DNA from: Armatimonadota bacterium
Lineage (GTDB): Bacteria; Armatimonadota; SYMT01
NCBI GenBank assembly: GCA_020696885.1
Contig: JAJFMS010000106.1
Location: forward strand, 1-8,131
Reading direction: 5' to 3'
DNA: 8,131 nt
Shown here: positions 1-6,632 of the stretch, one piece after another
Position numbering within the stretch: the first letter of the stretch is position 1
How the letters are laid out: every line of letters starts with the position of its first letter
Made by a program: the position numbers and the translations under genes
Notes under the pieces: generated by a model
Databases searched by the model: none
What the model saw: the letters and a program-made list of their open reading frames with translations, nothing else
Told to the model about the DNA's origin: nothing

Positions 1-862
1 CTCCGCTGCTCCAGAGGTAACCGACCATGCTACTGGAGGCGTTGACGTAATAGCCGGTCACGTCGCCGCTGCTGTTGATGCCGGCCGCCGAGCTGGTGAT
101 GGTCGTAGTGTTGAACAGGTTCAGCGCGGTGCAGCCGAAAGCGTTCTCCCACCGGTACGCGTAGTAGAGGCCGCCAGCCGGCTTGTAAGAAGCGCCGGCC
201 ACCTGGGCCGGGCGGACGACGCTTCCCAACTCGTCCAGCACCGGGTTATTCAGCGCTCCGGGCAGGTTGCGGGCGCCCAGGGAGCCCAGGTCCGTAATGC
301 TTCGGTCCCGCAAGTCGAGCAGGAAGGCCCGGTTGAGGTCCCCATCTGCGCCCAGGATCTGGCCCGCATCATTGATCCTGGCGCCATTCTGCGGGCTCCA
401 GCCGGAGCCGGACATCAGTTCCCTCAGGTCGGTCATCCCGGCGGGCAGGCCATACGCCGCCACCGGCAGCCACACGAACGGATGCCGATCCCCATTGGGG
501 TAGAACGGAGTAGGCGGCGTGTCCGACATGCCGACGACCTGGCCGAGCGCATTCACGTCGCTCGCGGAGGAGTTGGTGGCGCCTCGCGTGCCGAGATCGA
601 CGACGCCGGCCGGACGGCCATACGCCGCGACGGGCAGCCAGAGCACCGCGTGATTGTGGGCCGGGGCAGTCCGGGTGGCGAGGCGCTTCGAAACGCCCGC
701 CACTTGGCCCGACGCATTGATCGCCGCCGCGTTGCTGTGGGTATCGCCGGAGAGGACCCCGAGGTTGGTAACCTGGTACGTAGGGGCCCGGGCGGCCGCC
801 TGTCGGCCCAACGTTAACACGAGGGTGGTGGCGGCCAGCAGGTGCAGAATCCGTCGTTTCAT
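1..862 (-). CDS. Secreted HAF-repeat protein, N-terminal part (runs off the left edge)
   Basis: Reading the minus strand from the ATG at 862-860 gives 287 codons with no stop before the window edge. The product starts with a typical signal peptide: MKRR, then a hydrophobic run, with probable cleavage near residue 26 (AAARA|PTYQ). It is followed by at least five degenerate units of about 40-55 residues. Each unit has an N-terminal DLG- or NLG-type turn, a core such as AINASGQVAG, DVNALGQVVG, RINDAGQILG or GINSSGDVTG, and an aromatic end such as AVLW, HPFVW, YAYRW or GYLW. This is the pattern of the HAF family of extracellular repeats, predicted beta-propeller-like. A near-identical stretch, WLPVAAYGxPAG, occurs at residues 75-86 and 131-142. 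AGGAAG lies 7 nt before the ATG and supports the start. Such proteins are exported and some carry a C-terminal sorting tag, but that end is outside the window. The biological role is unknown. Confidence 0.85.
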   Translation of the reverse strand, partial: MKRRILHLLAATTLVLTLGRQAAARAPTYQVTNLGVLSGDTHSNAAAINASGQVAGVSKRLATRTAPAHNHAVLWLPVAAYGRPAGVVDLGTRGATNSSASDVNALGQVVGMSDTPPTPFYPNGDRHPFVWLPVAAYGLPAGMTDLRELMSGSGWSPQNGARINDAGQILGADGDLNRAFLLDLRDRSITDLGSLGARNLPGALNNPVLDELGSVVRPAQVAGASYKPAGGLYYAYRWENAFGCTALNLFNTTTITSSAAGINSSGDVTGYYVNASSSMVGYLWSSG

Positions 863-869
863 AGTTCGT

Positions 870-875
870 CTTCCT
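870..875 (-). promoter_or_regulatory. Ribosome binding site of the HAF-repeat gene
   Basis: On the minus strand this reads AGGAAG, 7 nt upstream of the ATG at 862. It fixes the start of a gene whose stop lies outside the window. Confidence 0.6.
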
Positions 876-886
876 GGGTTTGTCGG

Positions 887-910
887 GGTGGCTACGGGAC
901 TGTAGCCACC
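887..910 (-). repeat. Perfect 9-bp inverted repeat in the HAF gene leader
   Basis: GGTGGCTAC (887-895) and GTAGCCACC (902-910) are perfect complements around a 6-nt loop. The hairpin lies 25-48 nt before the start codon and just upstream of the ribosome binding site. It could fold in the mRNA and affect translation or stability, or be a dyad operator in DNA. The sequence alone does not decide between these. Confidence 0.55.
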
Positions 911-920
911 GTAAGCCAAC

Positions 921-944
921 GGTCTGCCAGCAATTTAGCAGACC
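921..944 (-). repeat. 7-bp inverted repeat upstream of the HAF gene
   Basis: GGTCTGC (921-927) and GCAGACC (938-944) pair perfectly around a 10-nt AT-rich centre. It lies 10 bp beyond the first leader hairpin. The AT-rich loop may be part of a promoter, in which case the arms could be an operator. This is inference. Confidence 0.4.
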
Positions 945-947
945 GCA

Positions 948-965
948 CCTAACAAACTCCTAACA
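948..965 (-). promoter_or_regulatory. Possible regulator site: two TGTTAGG boxes 11 bp apart
   Basis: CCTAACA occurs at 948-954 and 959-965, so on the minus strand TGTTAGG is repeated with an 11-bp period, about one helical turn. Tandem half-sites with this spacing are typical of OmpR/PhoB-type response regulators. The position, about 90-105 bp upstream of the HAF gene start, suits an activator. No clear -35/-10 pair was found, so the assignment is weak. Confidence 0.25.
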
Positions 966-1040
966 GGTGGTAAGAACTCGAAAAGCGAGTTTTCTCCCGC
1001 GTCCCAGGCGCTCGTTCGCGTCTGGTGAGGCAGGTCCAGG

Positions 1041-1162
1041 CGGATCGGTGAGTTCCAGGCGGAGCGCGTATTTCCCGTCGATGCGCCCCGCACGGCCTCC
1101 GCGGCTTGCCGGTCAGACAACTGCTCCAAGAACTGGAAGATCGTCACCAGAGCTAGCCGCCC
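1041..1162 (-). pseudogene. IS1182-like transposase remnant, frame-broken
   Basis: An ATG-started minus-strand frame (1198-935) contains, at 1162-1085, GRLALVTIFQFLEQLSDRQ followed by AAEAVR. This closely matches the N-terminal region of IS1182-family transposases, usually written WRLALVTxxQFxExLSDRQAAxAVRARIDWKYALxLELxDP. After AVR the match moves to the next frame: from 1085 to 1041 that frame reads RIDGKYALRLELTDP, consistent with loss of one base near 1086. The conserved W before RLAL is G here, and the W in RIDWKY is also G. Before and after this stretch no transposase similarity can be read in any frame, so only about 40 codons of a gene normally over 400 codons long remain. No catalytic residues survive. 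It is a decayed insertion sequence, not an active element. Confidence 0.65.
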
Positions 1163-1244
1163 AGGTAGTGCGAAGGCACACCCATTTTCGAGCATCATGG
1201 CTTCTGCTGCAATGCATCAAAAACCTCGATCACGCTAAATAGCG

Positions 1245-1284
1245 CCGAAAACTATACGCTGGTTATTCCCGAAACTCATACGCT
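1245..1284. repeat. Imperfect 16-bp direct repeat with 24-bp period
   Basis: CCGAAAACTATACGCT (1245-1260) and CCGAAACTCATACGCT (1269-1284) match except for a shifted 3-base core. The second copy runs into the stop codon of the DUF1415 gene. The repeat lies in an AT-rich patch between that gene and the transposase remnant. It may belong to the end or promoter of the lost insertion sequence, or be a short tandem duplication. Confidence 0.45.
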
Positions 1285-1864
1285 AGCGGACGCCACCTAA
1301 CCGCGCGGCGTGAACCAGCGCTTCCCAGCCGGAAACCCCGAGGCGGCGCATCACCTCGATGTTCCTCTGGTAGATTTCCTGGGACTCTGGAAATGCCGCC
1401 ACCGCCCGGTCCATACTCGCCTCACGCAGCAGGTGCAGCATCGGATAGGGTGAGCGGTTCGTGCAGTTCGTCACGTCGTGCGGGGTGGTGTCCGCAAACT
1501 GGTAGGCCGGGTGGAAGCTCGCTATCTGCAGCACGCTCGACAGCCCGAGCCGCTTGATGGCCGCGTTCGCCGTGCTGAGAAAGTCACAGTAATCAGGGAA
1601 CTCCTGGAGCGCCCACGGGTGGATCAGCAGCGTGGTCTCCACCGCCTCCGGAGCCGCGTGGGCCAGGGCGCGCAGCTCGCGCTCCAGGTCGTCGAGCAGC
1701 GCACGGTCATTCCGCGCCTGGGTCACCGCGTAGCGAATCTGGCCCTTGACGTAGACGGCCTTTGCGAACGGACAAAGATTGAGGCCGATCACCGCTCGTT
1801 CGATCCACGCGTGAGTAGCGGCGAGCACTTCATCCGGAGTGGGGCCGATTTCGGAAGTGTTCAT
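1283..1864 (-). CDS. DUF1415 family protein
   Basis: The 193-residue product matches the DUF1415 family along its full length. The recognisable pattern is an N-terminal helix leading into WIERAVIGLNLCPFAK (residues 20-35), then TTLLIHPWALQEFPDYCDFL (78-96), a central FHPAYQFAD (117-125), and TNCTNRSPYPMLHLLRE (132-148), followed by RAV and a C-terminal helix. The family is a soluble cytoplasmic protein of about 180-200 residues with conserved Cys, His and Asn residues. Its biochemical function is not established. The ATG at 1864 is the natural N-terminus by family length, although the upstream bases offer only a weak ribosome binding site (CTGAAG directly before the ATG). It appears to be a single gene: the next minus-strand gene upstream ends about 340 bp away. 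Confidence 0.88.
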   Translation of the reverse strand: MNTSEIGPTPDEVLAATHAWIERAVIGLNLCPFAKAVYVKGQIRYAVTQARNDRALLDDLERELRALAHAAPEAVETTLLIHPWALQEFPDYCDFLSTANAAIKRLGLSSVLQIASFHPAYQFADTTPHDVTNCTNRSPYPMLHLLREASMDRAVAAFPESQEIYQRNIEVMRRLGVSGWEALVHAARLGGVR

Positions 1865-2201
1865 CTTCAGTTAGTTGCCTGGCGAGCCGCGGGTTCACTC
1901 GCGGTTTATGATGCCCCGACCCGAGCGGGGCCGCTTTCAGAGCCGGCAGCGTGCATCCGGTGCCCACGAGCAGGAGACCAACCCCACCCATCGCGACGCG
2001 GCTGTGGAAGCTCATCACGCCAGGCCGCCTCCGCCAGCCCGCTTACGGCGAGCCCGGCTCCTCCCCTCGGTCCAACCGTGCCTGGCCGAGGCCAAAACCA
2101 GCCCCAGCCGGGGCGGAGAGGGACCACCCGCCCTACCCGCTAACCAGCGTTAGAACGTAGGGCGGAGCCTCGGTGGGTCTCTTTCAGGGTCTCCCGGGCT
2201 G
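1865..2201. other. 337-bp intergenic stretch without a convincing gene
   Basis: The stretch lies between the stop of the secreted protein gene (2202) and the start of the DUF1415 gene (1864). Its open frames on both strands are short, rich in Pro, Arg and Gly, and resemble no family I know. One minus-strand frame (GTG at 2018, end 1830) has a hydrophobic start but overlaps the DUF1415 start and lacks a proper lipobox. The clear structure is the nested hairpin at 2128-2165. A small GCCCC/GGGGC hairpin lies at 2101-2114. The promoter for DUF1415 should be here, but I cannot point to it. Confidence 0.5.
2128..2165. repeat. Nested inverted repeat (9 bp outer, 5 bp inner)
   Basis: CCGCCCTAC (2128-2136) pairs perfectly with GTAGGGCGG (2157-2165). 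Inside, CTAAC (2140-2144) pairs with GTTAG (2149-2153) around a CAGC tetraloop, leaving a symmetric 3 x 3 internal loop. It lies 37 bp past the stop of the minus-strand gene ending at 2202. It has no T-run on either side, so it is not a standard intrinsic terminator. The GTAGGGCGG arm resembles dispersed intergenic palindromes of many high-GC genomes, so a repetitive extragenic element is possible. Confidence 0.6.
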
Positions 2202-2723
2202 CTACAGCGTCACGCGGACGAGTGTGGTGTGTCCGGACTTCACCGTAGCGTAATAGATCCACGGCTTCACCAGCGTGGTGCCCTTCAGCATGATCCGGTA
2301 GCGACCGGGGGCGAGGTCGTGCTTCTCGCCGCGCCCGTCGCTGTTGGAGATCATCTCCATGTTCCAGTAGACGTACACGGTCTTCCCGTTGTTCTTGGTC
2401 TCCACCAGGATGTCGCCGGAGTTGCGGAGCGTGCCAAGCCGGTGGGGGAGAAAATCCGCCTTATAGTCCAGCCGCGGCCCGGGTGGCAGCGTCCGGTGGG
2501 AAGGCGTTACACGAGGGACTCGCACGGTACGCGGAGACCGGCGACGAATAACGGGGGGCCGTGGGGAGCCCGTGGCTGGCTTGGGCCCAGACTTTGCCCG
2601 GGCGGCCTTCAGCCGGTCTTTGAGGCGCCGGAGATTATCCTGCACCGGATCGGCGGAGGCGGAGGTCGCCCCCGCCAGAAAGAGGGCGCAGGCAGCCCAG
2701 GCGATGATCCGGGTGCGCACCAT
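2202..2723 (-). CDS. Secreted protein with C-terminal PEGA-like beta domain
   Basis: The product is 173 residues. Residues 1-24 form a Sec signal peptide (MVRTR, a hydrophobic core, then SASA|DPVQ). Residues 25-80 are a basic, Pro/Arg-rich linker that starts with a short charged helix (DNLRRLKDRLKAARAK). Residues 100-173 alternate hydrophobic and polar residues as in a small beta sandwich, with HDLAPGRYRIML (136-147) and a final TTLVRVTL strand. The LxPGxYxV turn is typical of PEGA-like surface domains. The start is certain: GGAGAAGG lies 7 nt upstream, inside the end of the preceding gene, and the stop TGA of that gene overlaps this ATG (TGATG). The two are therefore translationally coupled and probably act in the same place, the cell envelope. 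No enzyme motif is visible and the function is unknown. Confidence 0.75.
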   Translation of the reverse strand: MVRTRIIAWAACALFLAGATSASADPVQDNLRRLKDRLKAARAKSGPKPATGSPRPPVIRRRSPRTVRVPRVTPSHRTLPPGPRLDYKADFLPHRLGTLRNSGDILVETKNNGKTVYVYWNMEMISNSDGRGEKHDLAPGRYRIMLKGTTLVKPWIYYATVKSGHTTLVRVTL

Positions 2724-3823
2724 CAGTTATCCTTCTCCAGGTGGTGCAACGCCTCGAGCAACTGCTTCCCTTCCAGCGCTTCTTTGTTGCCCGGATCGGC
2801 GGCCAGTACGGCGTCGAGGTGCTGACGGGCGTCGAGGTAGCGATGCTGCAGCGGCAGCGCGGTCCCCAGGCGCAGGTGCGCGTTCAGGTGACCCCGATCC
2901 ACCTCCAGGGCGTGCTCCCAGGCGCTGATCGCGTCCGCCGTCTTGTTGGCCTCGGCAAAGCGATCTCCCAGGCCCACGAAGAACCGGGCGCCGTCGGCCG
3001 GCGTGACCGCCACCTCTACCTGGGCGCCTTCCTGAGCGCGGACCCGGCTGCCCTTGATGTGCCAGTTTCCGTCCTTCGGGTAGATCCGCACCTGATAGGT
3101 GCCGGGGGAGAGGCGCACGTCGTCTCCCTGGCGCGCCACGCGGCTGCCGGAGGCAGAGAACAGCTCCAGCCGCAGCTCCGGGTAGGGGTTCTGCCAGGTG
3201 ACCCGGGATTCCGGTTTCGTCTCCACCCGCACCGGCGCCTCGACTTCAGGACCGTTCGCCGGCGGGGGCGGCTCCGGCGGAGTATTGGTAGCGGGGAGGT
3301 TCGCAACGGTGATGGGGATCCCCGGGATCGGCGAGCCGCCGCCGCGAGGGGAGATGTTCTGGATGGTGAACCAGGCCGCCACCATCACGGCGCCGCCCCA
3401 GGCGCTGCCGATGGCGACCGCCACGAGGAAGTGGTGCCGGCTCTTGCGCAGCTCCTGGGCCAGCGGCTCCGGAACCGTAGGCGCCGGCGGCGGGGTTAGC
3501 CCGTAATCAGAAATGGCAGAGGACCCAACCGCGGCGCTCCCGGCAGACCCGTCCGAGCGGCCCGGCGGCGTCCACGACTGGTCCGCGGCCACCTTGGCGA
3601 GGCGCGCGGCCTCCAGCTCGGCCAGCGACCGTCCACAGCTCGGACAATCCACCGCTTCGGTCGGCAGCGCGGCCCAACAGGCGCCACAGAACCGCTGGGG
3701 CGCCACGCCGTCCTCCCCACCGGAACGCTGGGGCGTCTCTCCGAGCTCACGCAGGAGCTTCTGGGTATCCCGCAACGTATCCTCCGGCATTGTGTTGGTT
3801 CCGACCTGTGGTTCACCTGCCAT
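2723..3823 (-). CDS. Zinc-ribbon membrane protein with PEGA-like and TPR domains
   Basis: The product is 366 residues with four parts. Residues 46-63 form a CxxC-x10-CxxC zinc ribbon (CGAC...CPSC). After a low-complexity stretch, residues 132-154 are a single membrane helix. A Pro-rich linker (155-200, including PPEPPPP) leads to a beta domain at about 208-275, containing RLSPGTYQVRIYPKDG and a final VEVAVTP strand. Two TPR-like repeats (about 276-345, ending with YLDARQHLDAVLAADPG) close the protein. The zinc ribbon should be cytoplasmic and the beta and TPR parts outside. The domains suggest an envelope scaffold or sensor that binds partners; no catalytic motif is seen. ATG 3823 gives the longest frame but lacks a ribosome binding site. 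ATG 3790 (residue 12) is a possible start, also with a poor site. The stop overlaps the start of the next gene. Confidence 0.75.
   Translation of the reverse strand: MAGEPQVGTNTMPEDTLRDTQKLLRELGETPQRSGGEDGVAPQRFCGACWAALPTEAVDCPSCGRSLAELEAARLAKVAADQSWTPPGRSDGSAGSAAVGSSAISDYGLTPPPAPTVPEPLAQELRKSRHHFLVAVAIGSAWGGAVMVAAWFTIQNISPRGGGSPIPGIPITVANLPATNTPPEPPPPANGPEVEAPVRVETKPESRVTWQNPYPELRLELFSASGSRVARQGDDVRLSPGTYQVRIYPKDGNWHIKGSRVRAQEGAQVEVAVTPADGARFFVGLGDRFAEANKTADAISAWEHALEVDRGHLNAHLRLGTALPLQHRYLDARQHLDAVLAADPGNKEALEGKQLLEALHHLEKDN
2731..2738 (-). promoter_or_regulatory. Ribosome binding site of the coupled secreted protein gene
   Basis: On the minus strand this is GGAGAAGG, 7 nt before the ATG at 2723. 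It lies inside the last codons of the upstream gene, which fits coupled translation. Confidence 0.75.
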
Positions 3824-4042
3824 CGGCGCGATTATCGGCAGCCTGCTGAGCTTCTCTAGACCGTGTTAGGCGGTATTCTCCGCTTCTCCTTGTAGCAGTC
3901 AACGAAACGTGCTCAAAGGAGAAGCGGGGCGGAGATGATTGATAACTACTAGATATTAATCCGAGAAGATAACATAAGAACCGATTACCAATGGAGCATG
4001 ATACGATTGCGCTAATCACTTCAGTTGTAGTTCAGTCGAGTT
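3824..4042. promoter_or_regulatory. Divergent promoter region between the membrane protein gene and sdhC
   Basis: Genes point away from this 219-bp stretch on both sides, so it must hold both promoters. The half next to sdhC (about 3935-4025) is clearly AT-richer than the surroundings. TTGATA at 3939-3944 is a fair -35 match, and TAACAT at 3970-3975 resembles a -10, but their spacing (25 bp) is too long to be one promoter. No exact promoter is claimed. An in-frame TAG at 4028-4030 shows that sdhC cannot start earlier than 4043. Confidence 0.45.
3880..3927. repeat. Perfect 12-bp inverted repeat upstream of the sdh operon
   Basis: CCGCTTCTCCTT (3880-3891) and AAGGAGAAGCGG (3916-3927) are perfect complements with a 24-nt loop that can form a small inner stem (AGCA 3894-3897 with TGCT 3910-3913). 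Each arm contains AAGGAG when read on its own strand, a consensus ribosome binding sequence that is paired when the hairpin forms. The element lies 57 bp from the minus-strand gene start and 115 bp from sdhC. Confidence 0.6.
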
Positions 4043-4699
4043 ATGCGAAAGAGTCCCCTCTCCTCCTCCACAGGCACCAAGTTCCTGATGGCCCTCTCCG
4101 GGCTGGCCCTCATCGCCTTCTTAGTATTCCACCTGGCAGGCAACCTGCTGGTGTTTGCTGGAGAGAAGCCGTTCAACACCTACGCTAAAGTGCTGGGCGG
4201 AAACCCGGTGCTGGTGAACACGTTCGAGCTCTCCCTGCTCGCACTGTTCCTGTTCCACATCTACAAAGCGGTCCGCAACTATCAGGCCAACCGGAATGCC
4301 CGGCCGGTGCCCTACCACAAGAAAGAGTGGGCGGGCGGCCCCAGCCGGAAGTCCGCCGCTTCCAGTACGATGATCGTCACCGGCACGCTGATGGTGGTGT
4401 TCATCGTGATCCACCTCAAACAGTTCAAGTTCGGCGGCTTCCACGACCATCCCCAGGGCCTTTACGGCCTGGAGATGGCCACGTTCAGCGAGCCGCTGAT
4501 GGTGCTGTTCTACGTGGTGAGCCTCACCGTGATCGCGTTCCACGTCTGGCACGGTCTCTGGAGCGCTTTCCAGTCCCTGGGCATCGGCAATGCTCGCTAC
4601 ACTCCCCGCATCGCGCTTCTCAGTAAGGTGGTTGCCGTTCTGATCGCGTGTGGATTTGTCACCATCCCGATCTGGGCGTACTTCGTGGGAAGCAAGTGA
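4043..4699 (+). CDS. sdhC: Succinate dehydrogenase cytochrome b558 subunit
   Basis: This is the membrane anchor of complex II in the single-subunit, diheme b558 class (218 residues), which passes electrons from SdhB to quinone. Five hydrophobic segments are visible, at about residues 14-38, 57-77, 109-128, 150-172 and 190-213. Histidines fall in the expected places for two hemes: H30 (FHLAGN), H72 (FHIYK), H124 (VIHLKQ) and H167 (FHVWHGL). Their spacing resembles that of the Bacillus SdhC and Wolinella FrdC ligands. The family usually works with a low-potential quinone such as menaquinone; that is inferred here. The ATG at 4043 is the first possible start, since an in-frame TAG lies at 4028-4030. 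It has no recognisable ribosome binding site. The stop TGA overlaps the ATG of sdhA (TGATG), so the two are translationally coupled. Confidence 0.93.
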   Translation: MRKSPLSSSTGTKFLMALSGLALIAFLVFHLAGNLLVFAGEKPFNTYAKVLGGNPVLVNTFELSLLALFLFHIYKAVRNYQANRNARPVPYHKKEWAGGPSRKSAASSTMIVTGTLMVVFIVIHLKQFKFGGFHDHPQGLYGLEMATFSEPLMVLFYVVSLTVIAFHVWHGLWSAFQSLGIGNARYTPRIALLSKVVAVLIACGFVTIPIWAYFVGSK

Positions 4700-6612
4700 T
4701 GACTCTTGATGCCAGGATCCCGTCCGGCCCGTTGGCGGAGCGGTGGGACCGCTTCCGCTTCGAGGCGAAGCTGGTCAACCCGGCCAACCGGCGCAAGTTT
4801 ACCGTAATCATTGTCGGCACCGGCCTCGCCGGGGCTTCTGCTGCGGCTACCCTGGGTGAGCAGGGTTACAACGTCCTGAGCTTCTGCATCCAGGATAGCC
4901 CGCGCCGCGCGCACAGCATCGCCGCCCAGGGCGGCATCAACGCCGCCAAGAACTACCAGAACGACGGCGACAGCATCCAGCGCCTGTTCTACGACACCGT
5001 GAAGGGCGGGGACTACCGCTCCCGGGAATCGAACGTGCACCGGCTGGCGCAGGTGAGCGTGAACATCATCGACCAGTGCGTGGCGCAGGGCGTGCCGTTC
5101 GCGCGGGACTACGGCGGTCTGCTGGACAACCGCTCCTTCGGCGGCGCGCAGGTCTCCCGCACCTTCTACGCCCGCGGGCAAACCGGCCAGCAGCTCCTGC
5201 TCGGCGCGTACCAGGCGTTGATGCGGCAGGTGAACCGGAACATGGTGAAGCTGTTCCCGCGCCGCGAGATGCTGGACCTGGTGATGATCGATGGGCGCGC
5301 CCGCGGGATCATCGTGCGGGACCTCACCACCGGCAAGATCGAGCGGTACCTCGGGGACGCGGTGGTGCTGGCCACCGGCGGCTACGGCAACGCCTACTTC
5401 CTCTCCACCAACGCCGTCAACTCCAACGTTACAGCAAGCTGGCGGGCGCACAAGCGGGGCGCGTTCTTCGCCAACCCGTGCTTTACGCAGATCCACCCCA
5501 CCTGTATCCCGGTGAGCGGAGACCACCAGTCCAAGCTCACCCTGATGAGCGAGAGCCTCCGGAACGACGGCCGGGTCTGGGTGCCGAAGAACAACGGAGA
5601 TCGCCGGCCGCCGCAGCAGATTCCGGAAGAGGATCGGGACTACTACCTGGAGCGGCGGTATCCCAGCTTCGGCAACCTGGTGCCGCGCGACGTGGCCTCC
5701 CGCGCTGCGAAGGCGGTGTGCGACCAGGGCCGCGGGGTGGGGGATACCCGCCTGGCGGTGTACCTGGACTTCGGGGACGCCATCCGCCGGCAGGGCGCGG
5801 ACGTCATCCGGGGGCGCTACGGCAACCTCTTCCAGATGTACCAGCAGATCACGGGGGAGAACGCCTACGAATCGCCGATGCGCATCTATCCCGCCGTGCA
5901 CTACACCATGGGCGGGCTCTGGGTGGACTACCACCTGATGAGCACCATCCCCGGCCTGTTCGTCACCGGGGAAGCGAACTTCTCCGACCATGGCGCGAAC
6001 CGGCTCGGAGCCAGCGCGCTGATGCAGGGACTGGCGGACGGTTACTTCGTGCTGCCCTCCACGCTGCCGCACTACCTGGCGGGAGCGCCGCTCGCCAAGG
6101 CCACCACAGACCACGAGGCGTTCGGCGCGGCGGAGCACGAGGTGCAGCAGCGCATCAACCGGATCCTGTCAGTCCGCGGGCGCCGCACCCCGCGGGAGCT
6201 GCACCGGGAGCTGGGCGGGATCATGTGGGACCACGTGGGGATGTCCCGCAACGAAGAGGGGCTCCGTGTGGCGATCAAGCGGATCGGGGAGCTGCGGGCG
6301 GAGTTCTGGCAGAACGTGCACGTGCCGGGCGACGGCGCGGACTTCAACCAGGCGCTGGAGTACGCCGGGCGCGTGGCGGACTACATGGAGTTCGCGGAGT
6401 TGCTGGCCCTGGACGCCCTCAACCGGCGCGAGTCGTGCGGCGGCCACTTCCGCGAGGAGATGCAGACCCCCGACAACGAAGCGCTGCGTGACGACGAGAA
6501 CTTCGCCTACGCCGCAGCCTGGGAATACGCCGGCGAGGGCAAGGAGTCGGTGCTCCACAAGGAGCAGCTCACGTTCGAATACGTCAAGCCCAGCCAGCGC
6601 AGCTACAAGTAG
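4699..6612 (+). CDS. sdhA: Succinate dehydrogenase flavoprotein subunit
   Basis: This subunit oxidises succinate to fumarate at a covalently bound FAD in complex II. The 637-residue product fits the b558-associated class (about 640 residues). The FAD-binding GTGLAG motif is at residues 40-45, followed by H72 in AHSIAAQGG, the histidine that carries the flavin. Active-site residues are visible: H266 (QIHPT), R330 ([10 protein letters not shown], the proton-transfer arginine), H401 (VHYTMGG) and R435 ([11 protein letters not shown]). The frame is open from 4648, but the true start is the ATG at 4699, which overlaps the sdhC stop. It has GGGAAG 6 nt upstream, and the earlier codons only translate sdhC in another frame. 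All key residues are present, so it should be active. The next gene, sdhB, starts 20 nt downstream. Confidence 0.97.
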   Translation: MTLDARIPSGPLAERWDRFRFEAKLVNPANRRKFTVIIVGTGLAGASAAATLGEQGYNVLSFCIQDSPRRAHSIAAQGGINAAKNYQNDGDSIQRLFYDTVKGGDYRSRESNVHRLAQVSVNIIDQCVAQGVPFARDYGGLLDNRSFGGAQVSRTFYARGQTGQQLLLGAYQALMRQVNRNMVKLFPRREMLDLVMIDGRARGIIVRDLTTGKIERYLGDAVVLATGGYGNAYFLSTNAVNSNVTASWRAHKRGAFFANPCFTQIHPTCIPVSGDHQSKLTLMSESLRNDGRVWVPKNNGDRRPPQQIPEEDRDYYLERRYPSFGNLVPRDVASRAAKAVCDQGRGVGDTRLAVYLDFGDAIRRQGADVIRGRYGNLFQMYQQITGENAYESPMRIYPAVHYTMGGLWVDYHLMSTIPGLFVTGEANFSDHGANRLGASALMQGLADGYFVLPSTLPHYLAGAPLAKATTDHEAFGAAEHEVQQRINRILSVRGRRTPRELHRELGGIMWDHVGMSRNEEGLRVAIKRIGELRAEFWQNVHVPGDGADFNQALEYAGRVADYMEFAELLALDALNRRESCGGHFREEMQTPDNEALRDDENFAYAAAWEYAGEGKESVLHKEQLTFEYVKPSQRSYK

Positions 6613-6632
6613 ACCCCCGGATTATTAGTGTA

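Noticed and set aside
975..994. A small hairpin AACTCG/CGAGTT followed by TTT, resembling a terminator
   Set aside because: The stem is only 6-8 bp and weak, and no plus-strand gene lies upstream for it to terminate.
1830..2018. A 62-codon minus-strand frame with a hydrophobic start and a cysteine (LLLVGTGC), like a small lipoprotein
   Set aside because: The residue at -3 of the cysteine is G, which is poor for a lipobox; the start is GTG; the frame overlaps the DUF1415 start by 35 bp; and the rest shows no family features.
1478..2143. A 221-codon plus-strand frame opposite DUF1415 and the following intergenic stretch
   Set aside because: Most of it is antisense to a confident DUF1415 gene. 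The remainder is low-complexity Pro/Arg sequence.
2741..3499. A 252-codon plus-strand frame opposite the zinc-ribbon protein gene
   Set aside because: Its composition is that of an antisense shadow, while the minus-strand frame has a zinc ribbon, a membrane helix and TPRs.
3864..3870. A third TGTTAGG heptamer, matching the boxes upstream of the HAF gene
   Set aside because: A single 7-mer is expected about once by chance in a window of this size, and it lacks the paired 11-bp spacing.
4648..4698. An upstream extension of sdhA by 17 codons
   Set aside because: It overlaps the end of sdhC in another frame. The ATG at 4699 has a ribosome binding site and gives the normal family N-terminus.
4597..6138. 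A 513-codon open frame antisense to sdhA
   Set aside because: Long antisense frames are common opposite high-GC genes. The product is a Val/His/Arg-rich shadow of sdhA with no domain.
5076..6491. A 471-codon plus-strand frame inside sdhA
   Set aside because: It is the +1 shadow of sdhA, rich in Arg, Gly and Pro, with no recognisable motif.
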